A stretch of DNA of 64,000 nucleotides from Plectrocnemia conspersa (lineage: Eukaryota > Arthropoda > Insecta > Trichoptera > Polycentropodidae). The position numbers and the translations under genes were made by a program. The notes under the pieces were generated by a model. It was not told the origin of the DNA and did not search any database. It worked only from the letters and a program-made list of their open reading frames with translations. This document shows, piece by piece, positions 23,960-36,689 of the stretch; within the stretch, counting starts at the first letter, position 1, and each line of letters opens with the position of its first letter. Location of the stretch: positions 310,001-374,000 of the forward strand of contig VTFK01000279.1 of the NCBI GenBank assembly GCA_009617715.1. The letters run 5' to 3'.

Positions 23960-24017
23960 TTACCATAATCAATGTCATGACCACTAATAAAAGTAGTCAT
24001 GACATTGATTATGGTAA
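23960..24017. repeat. 58-bp foldback, 26-bp arms
   Basis: Left arm 23960-23985 and right arm 23992-24017 are complementary with one mismatch, around the 6-nt centre AATAAA. It lies 26 bp beyond the stop of the mariner-like pseudogene. It may come from that element's end or from a separate event. Confidence 0.85.
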
Positions 24018-24479
24018 TGAGACTTCTATTGAATATAATTAAACATACCATATTTTTATGTTAATTATTTATGGCAAGCCTCAAATGGAAGGCTTTTTAC
24101 TAATATTTTTGATTATTCAAATTGACAGATTACATTAGAAAATATAAACTAATATTGATAAAATCAATAAATTTAAAACTAGGCTTATTATTATTTATTA
24201 GTAAAATTTCTACTTTATAAGCGTTACTCAACTTTGAACTGAGTTATCTTAAAATCAAGTTCCTGCACTCGCATCCCTTGGGTTCTAGGGTCTTTATATG
24301 TAAGTAGAGATTGCGCCTGATATTAATATCACAAAAACATGCTGGTATGCCAGTATGGGAAGAAATAAAGCGGCATCCGCTTTTATTTTTATCGTCGAAC
24401 TTTATACATTTTCGATACGTATCCAGCACATACACACGCACACATAGCCCGTATGTCGTTTCCTTTTATCTGTAACATA
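24018..24479. other. AT-rich stretch, nothing firm
   Basis: Filler; the part at 24240-24450 is less AT-rich with a 65-codon minus-strand open frame of no known family. Confidence 0.4.
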
Positions 24480-24920
24480 CAGCGACGTGAGATTTAATTA
24501 TCCCGTGTTGCGCGAGAATCATATCTCGACGCAGAGTCTGCGACGCCAAGATTTTTAACACGTCAGTCAGCATTTGTCATCTGCGTGTGTTGCTTCCTTC
24601 CGTTTTGTGAACACGCCATTCCGAGATGATAATTCACCCCTAGCCGACCCACCCCTTTGAGGGTAGAGCTCACCCTCGGTGCGGATCACTCCCTCCTTCG
24701 TCGGTTGGGGATGTAGCTCAGCGTCTACGGCTACACCTGATTATTATAAATGAAGGCTTTGACGTAATCGGAACAGACGTAAAAACGCGCGCGATTATAA
24801 TTTAATAAAACTGCCGACGGGCCCCGTTCGCAGTAATTGCTAGGATACCTGTCGGGTGGATATGCAAGGAGATGAGAAAAATCAAAAGGGCCGCTACGCT
24901 TCGTTACGAAATGTATTTTT
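24480..24920. promoter_or_regulatory. GC-rich island, candidate conserved non-coding element
   Basis: Includes the foldback GAGGGT/ACCCTC (24658-24663/24671-24676) and GCCGACGGGCCCCG (~24811). No coding similarity. It also contains a 15-nt match to a tRNA-Ala 5' end (listed separately). Confidence 0.3.
24707..24721 (+). other. 15-nt tRNA-Ala 5'-end-like fragment
   Basis: GGGGATGTAGCTCAG equals the acceptor/A-box start of eukaryotic tRNA-Ala, but the next bases (CGTCTACGGCTACACC) do not continue a cloverleaf and no B box follows. It is at most a relic, or chance; not a tRNA gene. Confidence 0.3.
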
Positions 24921-26329
24921 CAAGCGTCCGAGAGAAGCACTAAATATATTTTTAGAAATAAAGCACTAAAGAGGTGTAAAAAAAGTGAACGTGAATCTAA
25001 ATTGATATACTTAACGATATGTCTAAAAATATCCAATCTATGTAGCATAGACATGGGTTTTTTAATAATATAATATATTCATACCTATTTTCACGCCAAG
25101 AAAATGATTTTATAATGTAGAAGCTTCTTTACTAGCAGACTTGTGATTTAATAAATCAGGCTTTTCCGGGATTAAAAAAGGCAAAAAAGTAATTGAAGAT
25201 TCATGCAAATAAAAGTATTTAGTTTTTACTGTATTAATAAATAAACTATTTTATTAATCTGTGTTAAAATATTATATTTTTAATATATAAGCTCAAAAAC
25301 GCTAAACAGCCTATCTCAACGGCCATAAAATTAGAGAAGCAACGGTCGTTTCACATCAAATACTTTCGAATATTAAATATATTCTATATTAATAACATTA
25401 CCTTTGCACTAATAATAAGACAAGGTGTTTTTAAGAACATTATATAACATATATAAATGAAAAGATTTAAACATTAATGAGCTTCGCGATACGTAATTAG
25501 GTAAATGATGATGACATATGTATTATATATTGTGGCAACATCTTAAATTTTTTCTATCGCAGTCTGAGCAAACTGTGGGGTTTAATGTATTTGGTTAAAG
25601 AGCTATATGGCACACTGGCTACACTGTCTGATGTAACGGCAGCAAAAATATTTTTTCTACAATGTAGATATTTTTTTTAAATACATATAAGGTAATCCTT
25701 AGCTCACGATTAAAGAATTTTCAATATTTAATATTTACTACTAGATCGATTTATACTAATCAATAATGAGATTAGAAAAATTTAGGTAAACATCGATTAG
25801 AATTATAGCTATATAATGTTGACTAATTCCGATCTAACAGAAACGATGTAAATGATTAAGCACAATATATTGATTTTTAATTATACATTTTGATGTTTAT
25901 TTTTATAAGATTGTGTCGCCTATAATAATACAATGAATATAATTAAGCAGAGCTTTAATAAAAATATTTACTGAATAAATCTGAAACTTTACATATTTTC
26001 AGCTACACTTTATTTCATATAAGCTTAAACTGGTAAATATGTTATAAAAAGCTATTTTCAAATAGTCTAAAATAAATCATTTAATTTACAACTTTTTTGG
26101 CAAAAATGTATAAAAAAAGTAATATTCGTTATTTTCAATTAAATATATATATAACGGTTCTTATTTTGGATACGTTTGTTTTAATTTTCCATTTTATAAC
26201 TCTTAATGCAATAAATAAGTTAAAAAAAGTCCCATCCGAATATACGCTTTTGATTATATTATATTCGTCCCCGAACATTTTTTCATTCATATTATATTCG
26301 TGAATAATTAAATTATAAACTTCGCAGAG
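24921..26329. other. AT-rich stretch, nothing recognised
   Basis: Filler; no repeat partner or coding evidence. Confidence 0.55.
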
Positions 26330-26920
26330 GCCATATTTAACGTAATAAAATTAGGGGGATTATGTTATTTCTTGGTTTTCGTCCGCAAAACGTTACAAGC
26401 GATTAAGAAAAATATACAAAGGACCGACCGTAAGTCGCCTTCTGAATTTTAATCGCGGTATATTTGAATGTGCCGAAAATCGTCCTAAAATCCGGAGCGC
26501 TAAAATTTAATTTTGAGGAGAGCGTCGCCGTCTTTTTTTACTTGGCACGTATTTTTGTGTGTATTTTTTGGATTCCGAGTTTCTTTTCTCTAGAAGAGGC
26601 CATGGTGTGTCGCGGTAATCTCGCCATGAAAACAGTCTGGTATTCTCAACTTTATCTCATTAAAAATTAATTAAGTAATACGGCGGGGGAGGAATTAAAA
26701 TACGGAGTCATAAATTATTTTTTTCGGGGTACCTTAAGCAAAAAAAATTGAAGTCCTGGGAGAGCAAAAGCGACGGACATTTGTTTTGATGAAAAAACTT
26801 TTTTTTTTCGAAAATACATTAGAGAAATTAAAAAGTTTCAAGAGCATGGAGAAAAAAGAGCGGAAAACTTTTGCGATTGTGATGCAATTCGCTTCCGGAA
26901 TCGCATTATAATAATATTTT
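26330..26920. promoter_or_regulatory. GC-richer island, candidate non-coding element
   Basis: A compositional rise with CpG-containing segments (26450-26540 and 26600-26700). Open frames at 26464-26670 (+) and 26734-26925 (-) show no recognisable domain. Confidence 0.25.
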
Positions 26921-28130
26921 TGCAATAAGGCTGACTTTTAGAAAGCTATATTTTTTCATTATCAAGCAATATTTATTCTAATATGCATTTAATTCGTTAC
27001 ATAACATGTTTTAAATCTGAATAAATACATATTTTAAAATCATGGTTAAACTTTTTTTTTATTGATGGTAACATATGCTTATTTACCTTTTTGCGTATAG
27101 TAAATATTTATACGTCAAATATATAATATATATATATTAGGTATATATAACAAATTTGATGACATATGTATTTAAGCAAATTTGCTTATCATGGTCAGTT
27201 AAATTATAGCGGGCAATGTATTAAGATTATTAAAGTGTGCCTGCGAACTTATTTGTGTTATACGCTTTTGCTTATACATGAATAATGCATGTATTTTCGC
27301 ATTTGTTACACGAATACAAAACATGATGCTGGTTGCCTTATCTAGCAAAAACATCCCAGATTGAGATTATAATTCATATCATCGACATTATCCGAAAGCT
27401 CGCGCTGACAGTCAAGAGTTTGTAATCCTGAAGAAAGCTTCGCATCACACCACCGCTCACGTTTCGTCACACGGTCACGATCCATCGTCAGGCCAGGACG
27501 TTAAGCTTGAATAATGACCTATGAATATAACAAAATTGCTACAATCTCAACTCTGATTTTTTTTCTAGCATATTTTCCTTTGCTTCGGAAAAACAAAAAT
27601 AAAAAAACACTATTTTTTGCGTTTGACGCAAACCCCGCAATGATTCTCACAATCGCATTTTATTTCGGTCCTAATGACTCTTGTTATATATAAAAAGCAC
27701 CCTCATTTCGCAAAATTGCCCTATATTTCATTTTAAAATGTTAAAAGCAGATGTTAAAGTTTGCGTTAAAAAGAAAAGTTTTAAATGTATTGTGCGAGGA
27801 GAGAAAAAACGGCGTTAAAAAATTACATTTTTCGAGTGATTTTTTTGTGCGACTTTGCAATATAAGTCACAAGAATGCTAATATTTATTAAAAATTATTT
27901 ATGTAATAGTATGTATATAATATAAAGATAATGATTCACAAATATTGTAGAATTTCTTTACGTTATTATTATATATAAATATATATCTATAATAATCAAT
28001 TTTTTGCAATGCTTTTGATCAATGAACTGTGTACGAATTATAGAAAAGTTAAACTCAAATTTAAAGATCAAAAGAACACCTAGCAGTAGCTGTAGTATAT
28101 GATAATAAGTAGTAGTAAGAAGTAGTAATT
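26921..28130. other. AT-rich stretch, nothing firm
   Basis: A small GC-richer patch at 27390-27510. Otherwise filler up to the LINE. Confidence 0.5.
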
Positions 28131-28134
28131 AAAC

Positions 28135-29540
28135 AATCAAAGGAATTTATTACTTCTCAAAACATAATATGTGAACAACAATCGGGATTCAGAGAAAAGC
28201 ATTCGACTGAAACTGCATTACAAGTAGTGATAAATGATTGGCTGTTGGCTAAGGATACAAACAAAATCATTGGAGCAGTTTTCTTGGATTTCAAGAGAGC
28301 CTTCAGAAACAATAGACAGAAAAAAATAATGTTAAAGAAATTGGGAGTATAGGTATAAAGTGATATAGTTTTAAGATGGTTTAATAATTACTTATATAAA
28401 AAAAAACAAAAAAGTTAAAATAAATAATGTATATTCTGAAGAGAAATTAGTGTCTTATGGAGTACCACAAGGGTCTAAATTGGGACCATTGTTATTTGTT
28501 TTGTATATTAATGATATAGTAATAACGTGAAAAAATGTAAAATTCATCTATTTGCGGATGACACATTAATGTATTGCATAGGTGATAACATTAAAGAAAT
28601 TGTAAATAATTTAAATAATGAATTAAGTATATTAGAAATATGGTTAAAAAAATAATGTACTTAAATTAAATGAGAATAAAACTAAATGTATGTTTATTAA
28701 TTATAAAAATGTGTTAGATAATAGTACCAAAATAGTAATAAATAACTCTAGTATAGAAATAGTGGATAATATAAAATATTTAGGAGTAATTGTTGATACA
28801 AAATTAAATTTTAAAGAACATTGTAATTACATATTGAAAAAAATTAGTAGAAAAATAGGTTTATTATCTAGATTAAGAAATATATTAAGTATAAATACAA
28901 AAAAAAGAATTTACAATAGTATAATATTGCCCCCATTTTAATTATTGTGCAACACTGTTAAATATGTTAAATAAATTAGATAAATAAATGTTGCAAAAAT
29001 TACAAAATAGGGCAATGAGAGTAATCTTAAATAAAAATAGATTAACTAATTGTAAAAGTATGATTGATAGATTAGAATGGTTGAATGTTCAAGAAATATT
29101 GAGTATGAATGTTTTAGTATTTATATATAAGTTAAAAAATAATATGTTACCTGAATATTTTAATAAGTATTTAATAAGAAATAAAGATGTACATAAATAT
29201 AATACTAGAAATAGAGAAAATTTAAAGATAATTAAGTATAAGAAAACGAGTACGGCTAGGGGAATTATGTACGGAGGTTTTGATTTATATAAAAGTCTTC
29301 CAAGAGAAATCCAAAACAGCAAAAATATAACGGGTTTCATAAATGGAATAAAAAAACACCTTCGTACATATAGAAATAAATTATAATATTAAGACTTTAT
29401 TATTGTATATTTTTATTTTTTCTTTCTGTTATGTATTTTTTTATATATTTTTTATATATGTTTACTAAATTTGTTAGATGTAAAGATTAGCTATTAAGCT
29501 AAATAAATTATTAAAATAAATAAATAATAAATAATAATAA
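28135..29540 (+). pseudogene. 5'-truncated APE-type LINE with nearly continuous RT C-terminal half
   Basis: The first recognisable part is QQSGFREKHSTETALQ (RT domain 2), then GAVFLDFKRAF (motif A with its Asp, 28272-28304), YGVPQGSKLGPLLFVLYIND (motif B, ~28456-28515) and FADDTLMY (motif C, 28551-28574). From 28690 a clean frame covers KYLGVIVDTKLNFKEHCNYI and the thumb. A stop just before 28988 interrupts it, and the frame then runs to 29386 (RAMRVILNKNRL...YGGFDLYKSLPREI...). Only a few frameshifts or stops separate these blocks, fewer than in the other LINEs here, so this is the youngest LINE copy. The 3' UTR ends in an AATAA-type simple repeat (~29510-29540). The 5' half (ORF1, endonuclease) is absent. 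Clade: Jockey/CR1-like, not firm. Confidence 0.88.
29500..29540 (+). repeat. (AATAA)/(AAT) simple-repeat tail of the LINE
   Basis: AAATAAATTATTAAAATAAA and further AATAAT units directly follow the 3' UTR, typical of microsatellite-tailed LINEs. Confidence 0.75.
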
Positions 29541-30199
29541 TTAAGCTTGCTCACAAAACAATTAACATTTCTCAGGCATATTTAGTATTTGAAGATTGAA
29601 AAAATAGTTAAATCTAAAATACTTAAATGTTATATTGTGATCTTATAATGTGATATTGTGAGTAACAAGTTGTGTGCCATTAATTTTAAAATAACATATT
29701 TTAAATATTATGCCTAGAACTAAAATTAAATACTTATACTAACTGCATATTCAAGTTAAAAAAATATACAACTCTACTGCAACACGAGAGAGAATTAAAA
29801 AAAAAACAAGGTAAATTCATTCCTTAAGCTTTCTGTGGTTACCAGGTAGTAATAATTAAAAATGTAGCTTGGTGTCGGAATAGTTTTAATTCGTGTGCAA
29901 TAAACTTGTCTGAAAGCTTAATAACGCTTTCGTTTGAAGGCAGAGCTTTTAATATTCAAATGGCGCATCATTGTAGATAATGACAGCATTTATCTGCACG
30001 GAGAATAGGGGAAATGATAGAAACTATAGTATTAATAAAACAGGAGTGCTATTATCTTGTGGAGAAATCAAGAAATCAAACTTGTCAATTTCAGAGTGCA
30101 CATGAATATTCCGCGTCACGATAGAGACACACAACTATAATTATTTATTGATTTAGAGTTACTCATGATTATTTTTGAATACACCATTTAATAAATTTT
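29541..30199. other. AT-rich stretch, nothing recognised
   Basis: Filler. Confidence 0.5.
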
Positions 30200-30610
30200 A
30201 TCCTCCCATTCCGATTGAATGTCGAATCCAATTTCTGTCGCATTCGAAATCAACATTGACATTTAACGTATCCAACTGTGAAAACTGTAACAATGCGATG
30301 TAGGCAATTGAGTGAAAAATGATAAAAAAATAGTCTAATACGTTTGGCAATTTTCCCCGGAATGCAGCGGCGCAGTGGCGGCGCGTGTAGAGCCGGCTCG
30401 CAAATTAATTTAAAATGTTTGCTTAGTCGGCACTGATTGGAACAACAAAAGTGGCCGACTAATTAAATTTGAGCGCGAGCAACACGCAATACGGCGGGCG
30501 GGTCGTGAAAAATGTTGGCCTTCGCTGGCCGAACGTCACGTGAAAGGGGTAGACTAGCTAACTTAATAAAATCCGGTTGACACGGTCGGATCATCTTGAT
30601 TCGGCACCTG
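30200..30610. promoter_or_regulatory. GC-richer island, candidate conserved non-coding element
   Basis: Includes GCAGCGGCGCAGTGGCGGCG (~30364) and GGCGGGCGGGTCG (~30493) amid AT-rich DNA and TAATTAA-type homeodomain cores. No ORF. The role is inferred. Confidence 0.3.
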
Positions 30611-30825
30611 AATGATCAATAGATTACTCATAATATTTTATATAATAAATATAAGAGGTTGAATTATTAAATCATATATAATATTACGTACTTAGAGTAA
30701 AAAACTTAAAGAGACTTAAGAAGTTGTATGTTATATGAATTTTTTCAGGAAAATTTGTAAAGTGGAAGGCGATTCAATAAATATCAGTTTAAATTTTTGA
30801 ACGGAAAATTACGATATTAAAAATA

Positions 30826-31015
30826 AATCTGGATGTCTTATCCGACATATTTTCCAGACCTTGCTCCATTTATTTCGACCAATGCAAAACTTCCTAGATA
30901 AAAAATTCAAAATGCAGATGAGGTGAAAAATGGGCCATCAGAATATTTTGCATCAAAGCCTTCAACTATGCTAATGAAATTTTAAAAATGACCAAGGGGT
31001 AGGAAAAAGGTATAT
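30826..31015 (+). pseudogene. Mariner transposase C-terminal fragment
   Basis: Broken translation: PTYFPDLAPF (the HPPYSPDLAPxDY block, with the catalytic Asp lost), then KIQNADEVKNGPSEYFASKP and ST, matching the KFxNADEVKxxLxxFFASKxxxFY region of mariner transposases. It is only the last third and carries stops; distinct from the 22987-23934 family. Confidence 0.8.
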
Positions 31016-31239
31016 ATTTAAAAATAAATTAAATTTTGAATCATTAAATTATAAAAATAAACTGTTTTTTTAATGGTTAAAAAACCGACATTTATTGTGG
31101 GATAAGTATGTAGTTTAAAATTATCTCATTATAATATATTATCGTTTCATCAAATATTATGAGCACATACACTGTAAATAAAAAGCGATTTATTAAAGAA
31201 TATCGTAAAAAAGTCATACAATTCATAGACAAAAAAGCA
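31016..31239. other. AT-rich stretch after the mariner scrap
   Basis: Nothing recognised; no clear terminal inverted repeat. Confidence 0.45.
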
Positions 31240-31830
31240 ACGTGATAAATATCAACGCCGCTATGCCAATGATTTATGAAATTTTGCGAGACGAGCGACA
31301 CGGTATGACAATCAATTGCCAGGGGTGATGCATAGTATGCACACCATGTACCTACATACACACGGTACCTAGGTATAAGTGTGTCCAGCGAGGCAAAAGG
31401 AGCAAAAGTCTAGTGCTACAGGGTGTTCCGGGTGCACGGCTGCACCCGTCGGGTCACGTCCGGGCCGTTCGCCCGTGAAATTTTATTGCTCAACGTAACA
31501 TTGTCGCTAGTTTGTAAAATGTAGTAAGCTCTTGTCGTAATTGTGAGGCTGCCCTGGTCCGGATGGGTCATGATTGGGACAATAAAAGTTCGCGACCCGA
31601 CCCCAAAGGGTTTGAATAATTCTACGCAGCCAATGTACCGAATTTTATGTGTATGTGTGCGATTTTTATTTGTTTCAGCCACGTTTGCTGCATTTTTTTC
31701 ACGTACGACTAAAAAAATATAACAACGGCGTCGTCGGATTGCCTTTTCTATTTTCTCTCTACGTTACGTCGCTGTTAGTACGTAGTACGTAGTACGTACA
31801 ACACGTATTGTTTGACATTCTTCCAAATTT
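31240..31830. promoter_or_regulatory. GC-rich island with GC hairpin and TACGTAG tandem
   Basis: Contains an 8-bp-arm hairpin CGGGTGCA/TGCACCCG (31429-31436/31441-31448) and three tandem TACGTAG-type units (~31779-31800). Minus-strand open frames at 31092-31361 and 31416-31682 have no recognisable domain. Candidate non-coding element. Confidence 0.3.
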
Positions 31831-33179
31831 TTAATGAAAGCGCGCATAGTGTGTACTATACTGACGGATAAAAACAGCCTTTTTAAGGATTAAAAATATG
31901 GTTATGTATGTATATGTTTTTTAATGTAGTGTAAATACATAACACAGGATACTGAACATACATCCACAAACTCATATTTTTAATTAAGTAAAAAATAATC
32001 AAGGATATTCTCACATTGACAAGTTGATCTACGCTTTTTGCATCCTTCGCTAGAGGATACAGAAAGCTCAACAAAACAAGCAACTTTTTTCTGTACTATA
32101 TTCTCTTTCAAAATAAGTATTTTGTGGTAATTGCCATGAATTTTATATATATAAGTATATTCTTGTGAAATTGTTTTTTATAGGTGGTTTAGTTAAATAT
32201 TATAGCCACAAGTCTCATATTTATATTTGTATTGTGATATTAAAAAAGCATTTGAATTGAAGACTTTACAATCTTTAAAGAGCAAAATTGTTATGAAAAA
32301 GGAATTCATCTTTTATTAAATTGTTGGAAAAAGAGTATTTATAAATGAAGCATATTTTGGTAATTAAAATTGTCGTTCTATATTTGAATGACAATTGCCA
32401 TTTCATATGAAGCAATAAAATATTAAAGCTATAAAAAAATTCAATAATAATAATATATAGTTTTGAGGTAAAATATTATTATTTACTATATTATTAATTA
32501 AATCTTAAGCTTTAAATGTCCAACTTAATAATATATCATGTGTTGAAATGTGATATATTTTAAAGCAAAAGTTAAAAATTTTGCTTTAAATATAATATAT
32601 TATTTTTATTTAATACTTAAATAAGTTAATAATACAAAAAACATTATATCGCATATATAGAAAAAAAATAGTTCTTTTGATTGAAGGCAAGCACGCTAAA
32701 ATAATTCCGAATTAAAAGGACAAAATATAATTACCCCTATAAAATGCTATTAAAGCAATATAAATTAGGGTCAACATATTTATACAAAATATATAATATT
32801 ACTCACATTATACGCATATTCAATTACTGGCATTTTATATAACAAACTTTGATAATAAAAAAATATTGATCATTTTCACATTATACAAGATCGTATCTGA
32901 GTAAGGGCAAAGCGGTAATTATTAACTAATAACACATTTTCTGCTCGCAATTACGGGCAATTTAGAAATTTTCTTTACCCATTGCATGACCCATTAGCGT
33001 ACGTTAAGATTGATATTTTAACATCGAAATGTATTTATTAGCCTACTAAATATAATTCGATAATTATTCATTTGAATATATATGTTGTACTTTGCAGGGA
33101 ATGACCATTTTATCGACAAAGCAGTCTTCTTGTATTTTGACAAAGCATAAAGCTTCGTCGAGTGAAATCTTCGTTATCG
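31831..33179. other. AT-rich stretch, nothing recognised
   Basis: Filler; long runs of A/T-only sequence. Confidence 0.6.
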
Positions 33180-33620
33180 CGTAGGTACTATATAAAAACA
33201 CTGACCCGTCTGATTTATTATTCCGTCCGGGTCCGATAAAGGCAATATCCGAAACGTCCTATATATGTATGCGGAGCGGTCCTCAAAAATCCTGGAGGGG
33301 TGTGTATTTTTTTTGAAATGAAAATTATGACGTCACGTCCTGCAATAACGAGGTCCGGAGGCCGCCGGTTGGGCGCGGCTATATCCCCCGCCGTAAACAT
33401 TAACCCTAATAGAATTACCCGAAATGCATGTAAAATTTCGAAACACTTTTAAATTTTGTAACTCTTTACCCTGTTAACCGGCCGCCGGTGTGCTTTGGCT
33501 TTTTTTTTATTATTATTTCGCGTTTTTATGTGTGGTTAAAAAAATTAACCGCCGAAAAAAATTGCCGCAAAAGCGCAATAATTTCGCGGCGGGACGCACA
33601 CAACTTAATTGTTTTCGGAC
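33180..33620. promoter_or_regulatory. GC-rich island, candidate conserved non-coding element
   Basis: Includes AGGCCGCCGGTTGGGCGCGG (~33359) and ACCGGCCGCCGGTG (~33477). No coding similarity. Confidence 0.3.
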
Positions 33621-34379
33621 CGAAACTATAATATAAAATATATATATTATTATGTTCGTTTACACAGAAAACATACAATTAAATTTTTAAAAGGCAGGTA
33701 GGAAAAAAAGCTTTCCATGGTCACATAATAAGGGTAAAAAAAAAGTTTCGCGTGCTAATTATAATATGAAAATATACTCTTATTTGACATAACATGACTC
33801 TTTATTACCCACATGCTGAATATATTATAAATTATATACAGAGCTATTCTTAAACGTATATATTGTAATCACTATATTTTAAAAAGTGAACGCAAAATTT
33901 ATAATAATGGAATATTAAGAAACATTTTTACAAAAATATATTAATTACCAGCGATTTGACAGATAGTCAAAGCTTGTAATAAATAACTTGTAAATTATCA
34001 AGAACACTAATATTTCGGTAAATTATTTAATAGTGAGTTCCAATGTTAATATTGCGAACATGCCAATTTTTGGTTTGCAAAAATTAAAATGTTCTCAATT
34101 TATTACATATTTTATTCTGAAAAATGTGATGTTTGCGAACAGTAAATAATAAGCAAAATATTTTTTGTAAATATTGTGATGATAAGCTATTATTTTTATA
34201 TCGATAGCAAGAATTCTTTGGATATTTTTATTCATTCAATAAAGATACGAGTATTTCGTATATTTAATAATTTTATTATATAATATTAATATAGTAACTG
34301 AATATTAATTTTGGTTCAATTAAGTATTTCGTTACATTGTATTTCGTCATAATTAAAAATTTACTAATCTAATAATTTT
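33621..34379. other. AT-rich stretch, nothing recognised
   Basis: Filler. Confidence 0.6.
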
Positions 34380-34640
34380 CGCATGCGTTTCGACGTTTCA
34401 TGGAGCGCTTCCTTCGCCCCGAACGAATTTAATATTAATTCGTCATAAACACGCCGTAATGGAGTGCCTTGTGAGTGTTCACGTCAAAATTCGAATCGTC
34501 AATTAGAAACCTTCGCCCGCTAAATAATTCCGGACGGGCGACCCCCCACGGACAGGGCAGGACCCGGCGAGCAAATGAAAGACGTAAATACGTCACTATA
34601 ATTTTGCACACGGCCGCTTTGTGGAAGGATTAAAATGGAA
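34380..34640. promoter_or_regulatory. GC-richer island, candidate non-coding element
   Basis: A compositional island with GGACGGGCGACCCCCCACGG near 34532. No ORF. Confidence 0.25.
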
Positions 34641-35939
34641 TATATAATAAGGTACATCCACTTCGTTAAAAATTTAGAACTCAACGGAGATATTTATAAA
34701 ATATCACATTAACAACGAAGCTGAACCACTCTCCCTCTCACTTACACACGAACATATTTTAAGTAGAAAATCATGATAATATAAATCTTATATTAGTGAC
34801 AAGTCAGACAACTTGTAATCTTTGACACTATCATTTTCTATAATTTTTATCTGAATATATAATTAGAAATTATCTTGAAAGCTTTTATTATCAAGGTGTA
34901 AAATCAAACAAGTAAATTTTAATATTAAATTATTGATTTTGTGCTACCATGCTAGATCTCATTGCAGTAATTTACTGTTACTATTTTTTTAAATTATGTA
35001 AGGGAAGAAAACCCAGCAATATTTAGTTAATCAGAAAATAATGGTTTTTAAAAATTATTTTAGGATTTATTTTATACATTTATGAGCTTAAAAGACTTTC
35101 ATACAAAATATATATTTTAAATATCTAATAAATATTTAAACGTAAGAAAAAAACACCTTATCTGTAATGATTAAGTAAAATTATAATTATATAATAATCA
35201 CTAATTGCGATCTCCTAGACACCATAGAAATTTAAATCCATATGGGATCTATATAACTGTTATTTAATCATTGAATTGCAAGTAACTTGGTTCACAGTGT
35301 TTCGAAATATTAGAATTAAAAAAAAGTGAAATGATAAATGAGCAATGTTTCGCAATAAGAGCAATACGTATTGCATCACTTACTTACAAACTAAGCCAAT
35401 GATCTTCCTCTTTATATTGCTGGGGGTTTGTAAGATGCTTCTCTATGGCTTTGAGGAGCAATATTACATCATAAGTAAAAATCAATCGCATTAAAAACCG
35501 TCCCAACTTTTATGTTTTGTGATAATTCAAGCGGTGATTTCAGAGTTAAGCCTTTGCTAATCCTCAAAAGTAGGCAAAAGAAAGTGGTATTAGATGGATT
35601 TCTAGTTAAACTTTTAAGTGAAAAAAAGTTGAGCTCTCATTCCGATATATATAATCATTAAATATACATATATTATAATCAATTTATATATTAAAAAGCA
35701 TACCTGTTTTTTGTATTAATCTTTTTTAGATTTTGAAACGAATAAATGTATGGTTTCATTATACAATTAAAAAAAAAATCAATGCGGTAATGGGGTTAGA
35801 AGCGTTGCAGATCTCTGATGTAAAAGTTAAAGAGATTTTTTAACCTGATCTAAACTTTTATATATTTTATATAGAAAGGCAAAGTTACTCTAAAAATTGC
35901 CTTTTTAATCCGCAAATCGTATCAGTAATTCAAAACGCA
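34641..35939. other. AT-rich stretch, nothing firm
   Basis: 35390-35630 is less AT-rich and could be decayed repeat sequence, but no protein motif or partner was found. Confidence 0.45.
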
Positions 35940-36300
35940 AATTAATAAAGGTAACTGCGGCGCCACCGGTTTTATGATAATTACAACTTCTCTCTCGGGC
36001 TTTTCATCCACTCGGGTTGGCCCTCGGTGGGCGGAGGGGTCCGCGCAGAACCGCCGCCCTCGGAATATTGTCGCTCCGTTTGACCCTATGATTAATGAGA
36101 TTTTTTAGCTCAGATAAACAGAAATGTGAAAAAAACCCTCCAGGGACTAATATACGCTCGCGTATGCATGACGATAATTAGAACGATTTATCAGAACTGT
36201 TTGTGTGTATGTTTGAATGTTCATGTCCGTTGAAAGATTTAATTGGGTCGTTTAGTGACACGCACTAATTAAAAATGATCTAATATTATATATGAAGCGC
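35940..36300. promoter_or_regulatory. GC-rich island, candidate conserved non-coding element
   Basis: Includes GGTTGGCCCTCGGTGGGCGG (~36015) and CCGCGCAGAACCGCCGCCC (~36041). No ORF. Confidence 0.3.
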
Positions 36301-36689
36301 GGTTAATTTTTTTGCATATATTTGAGAATCGTAAAGTGCAAATATTTATTGACGGTAAAAATCTGCACATACATACATATATTCTTAAGTGGGAGTATTT
36401 ATGAATTAGTATGTGGGTATGATTATATTATTAACTGCTGTTTATATGTGACATATATTTATGTTCAGATAGGTATATGTATGCTTAAGAAATATATATG
36501 AAGAGAACCTTTTAAATATTAAAGTATTTATTGATTTTGTAAGTTTGATGCAAATAAACTATTCTATAGCTCATGTGTAATAAAAAGTAGAGATTAACAA
36601 TCCTTTTCCCCTGCGATTTAAAATTATTGTTAATACTGTATATCATGATATACAATCAAATGCTAGTGTGTCAGGCGATATAAGGTAAT
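36301..36689. other. AT-rich stretch, nothing recognised
   Basis: Filler with TATGT-type runs. Confidence 0.5.

Noticed and set aside
24707..24780. tRNA-Ala gene
   Set aside because: Only the first 15 nt match; there is no anticodon arm, T arm, B box or acceptor complement.
31779..31801. TACGTAG tandem as a telomere-like or CRISPR-like repeat
   Set aside because: Only about three short units, no spacers and no second array.
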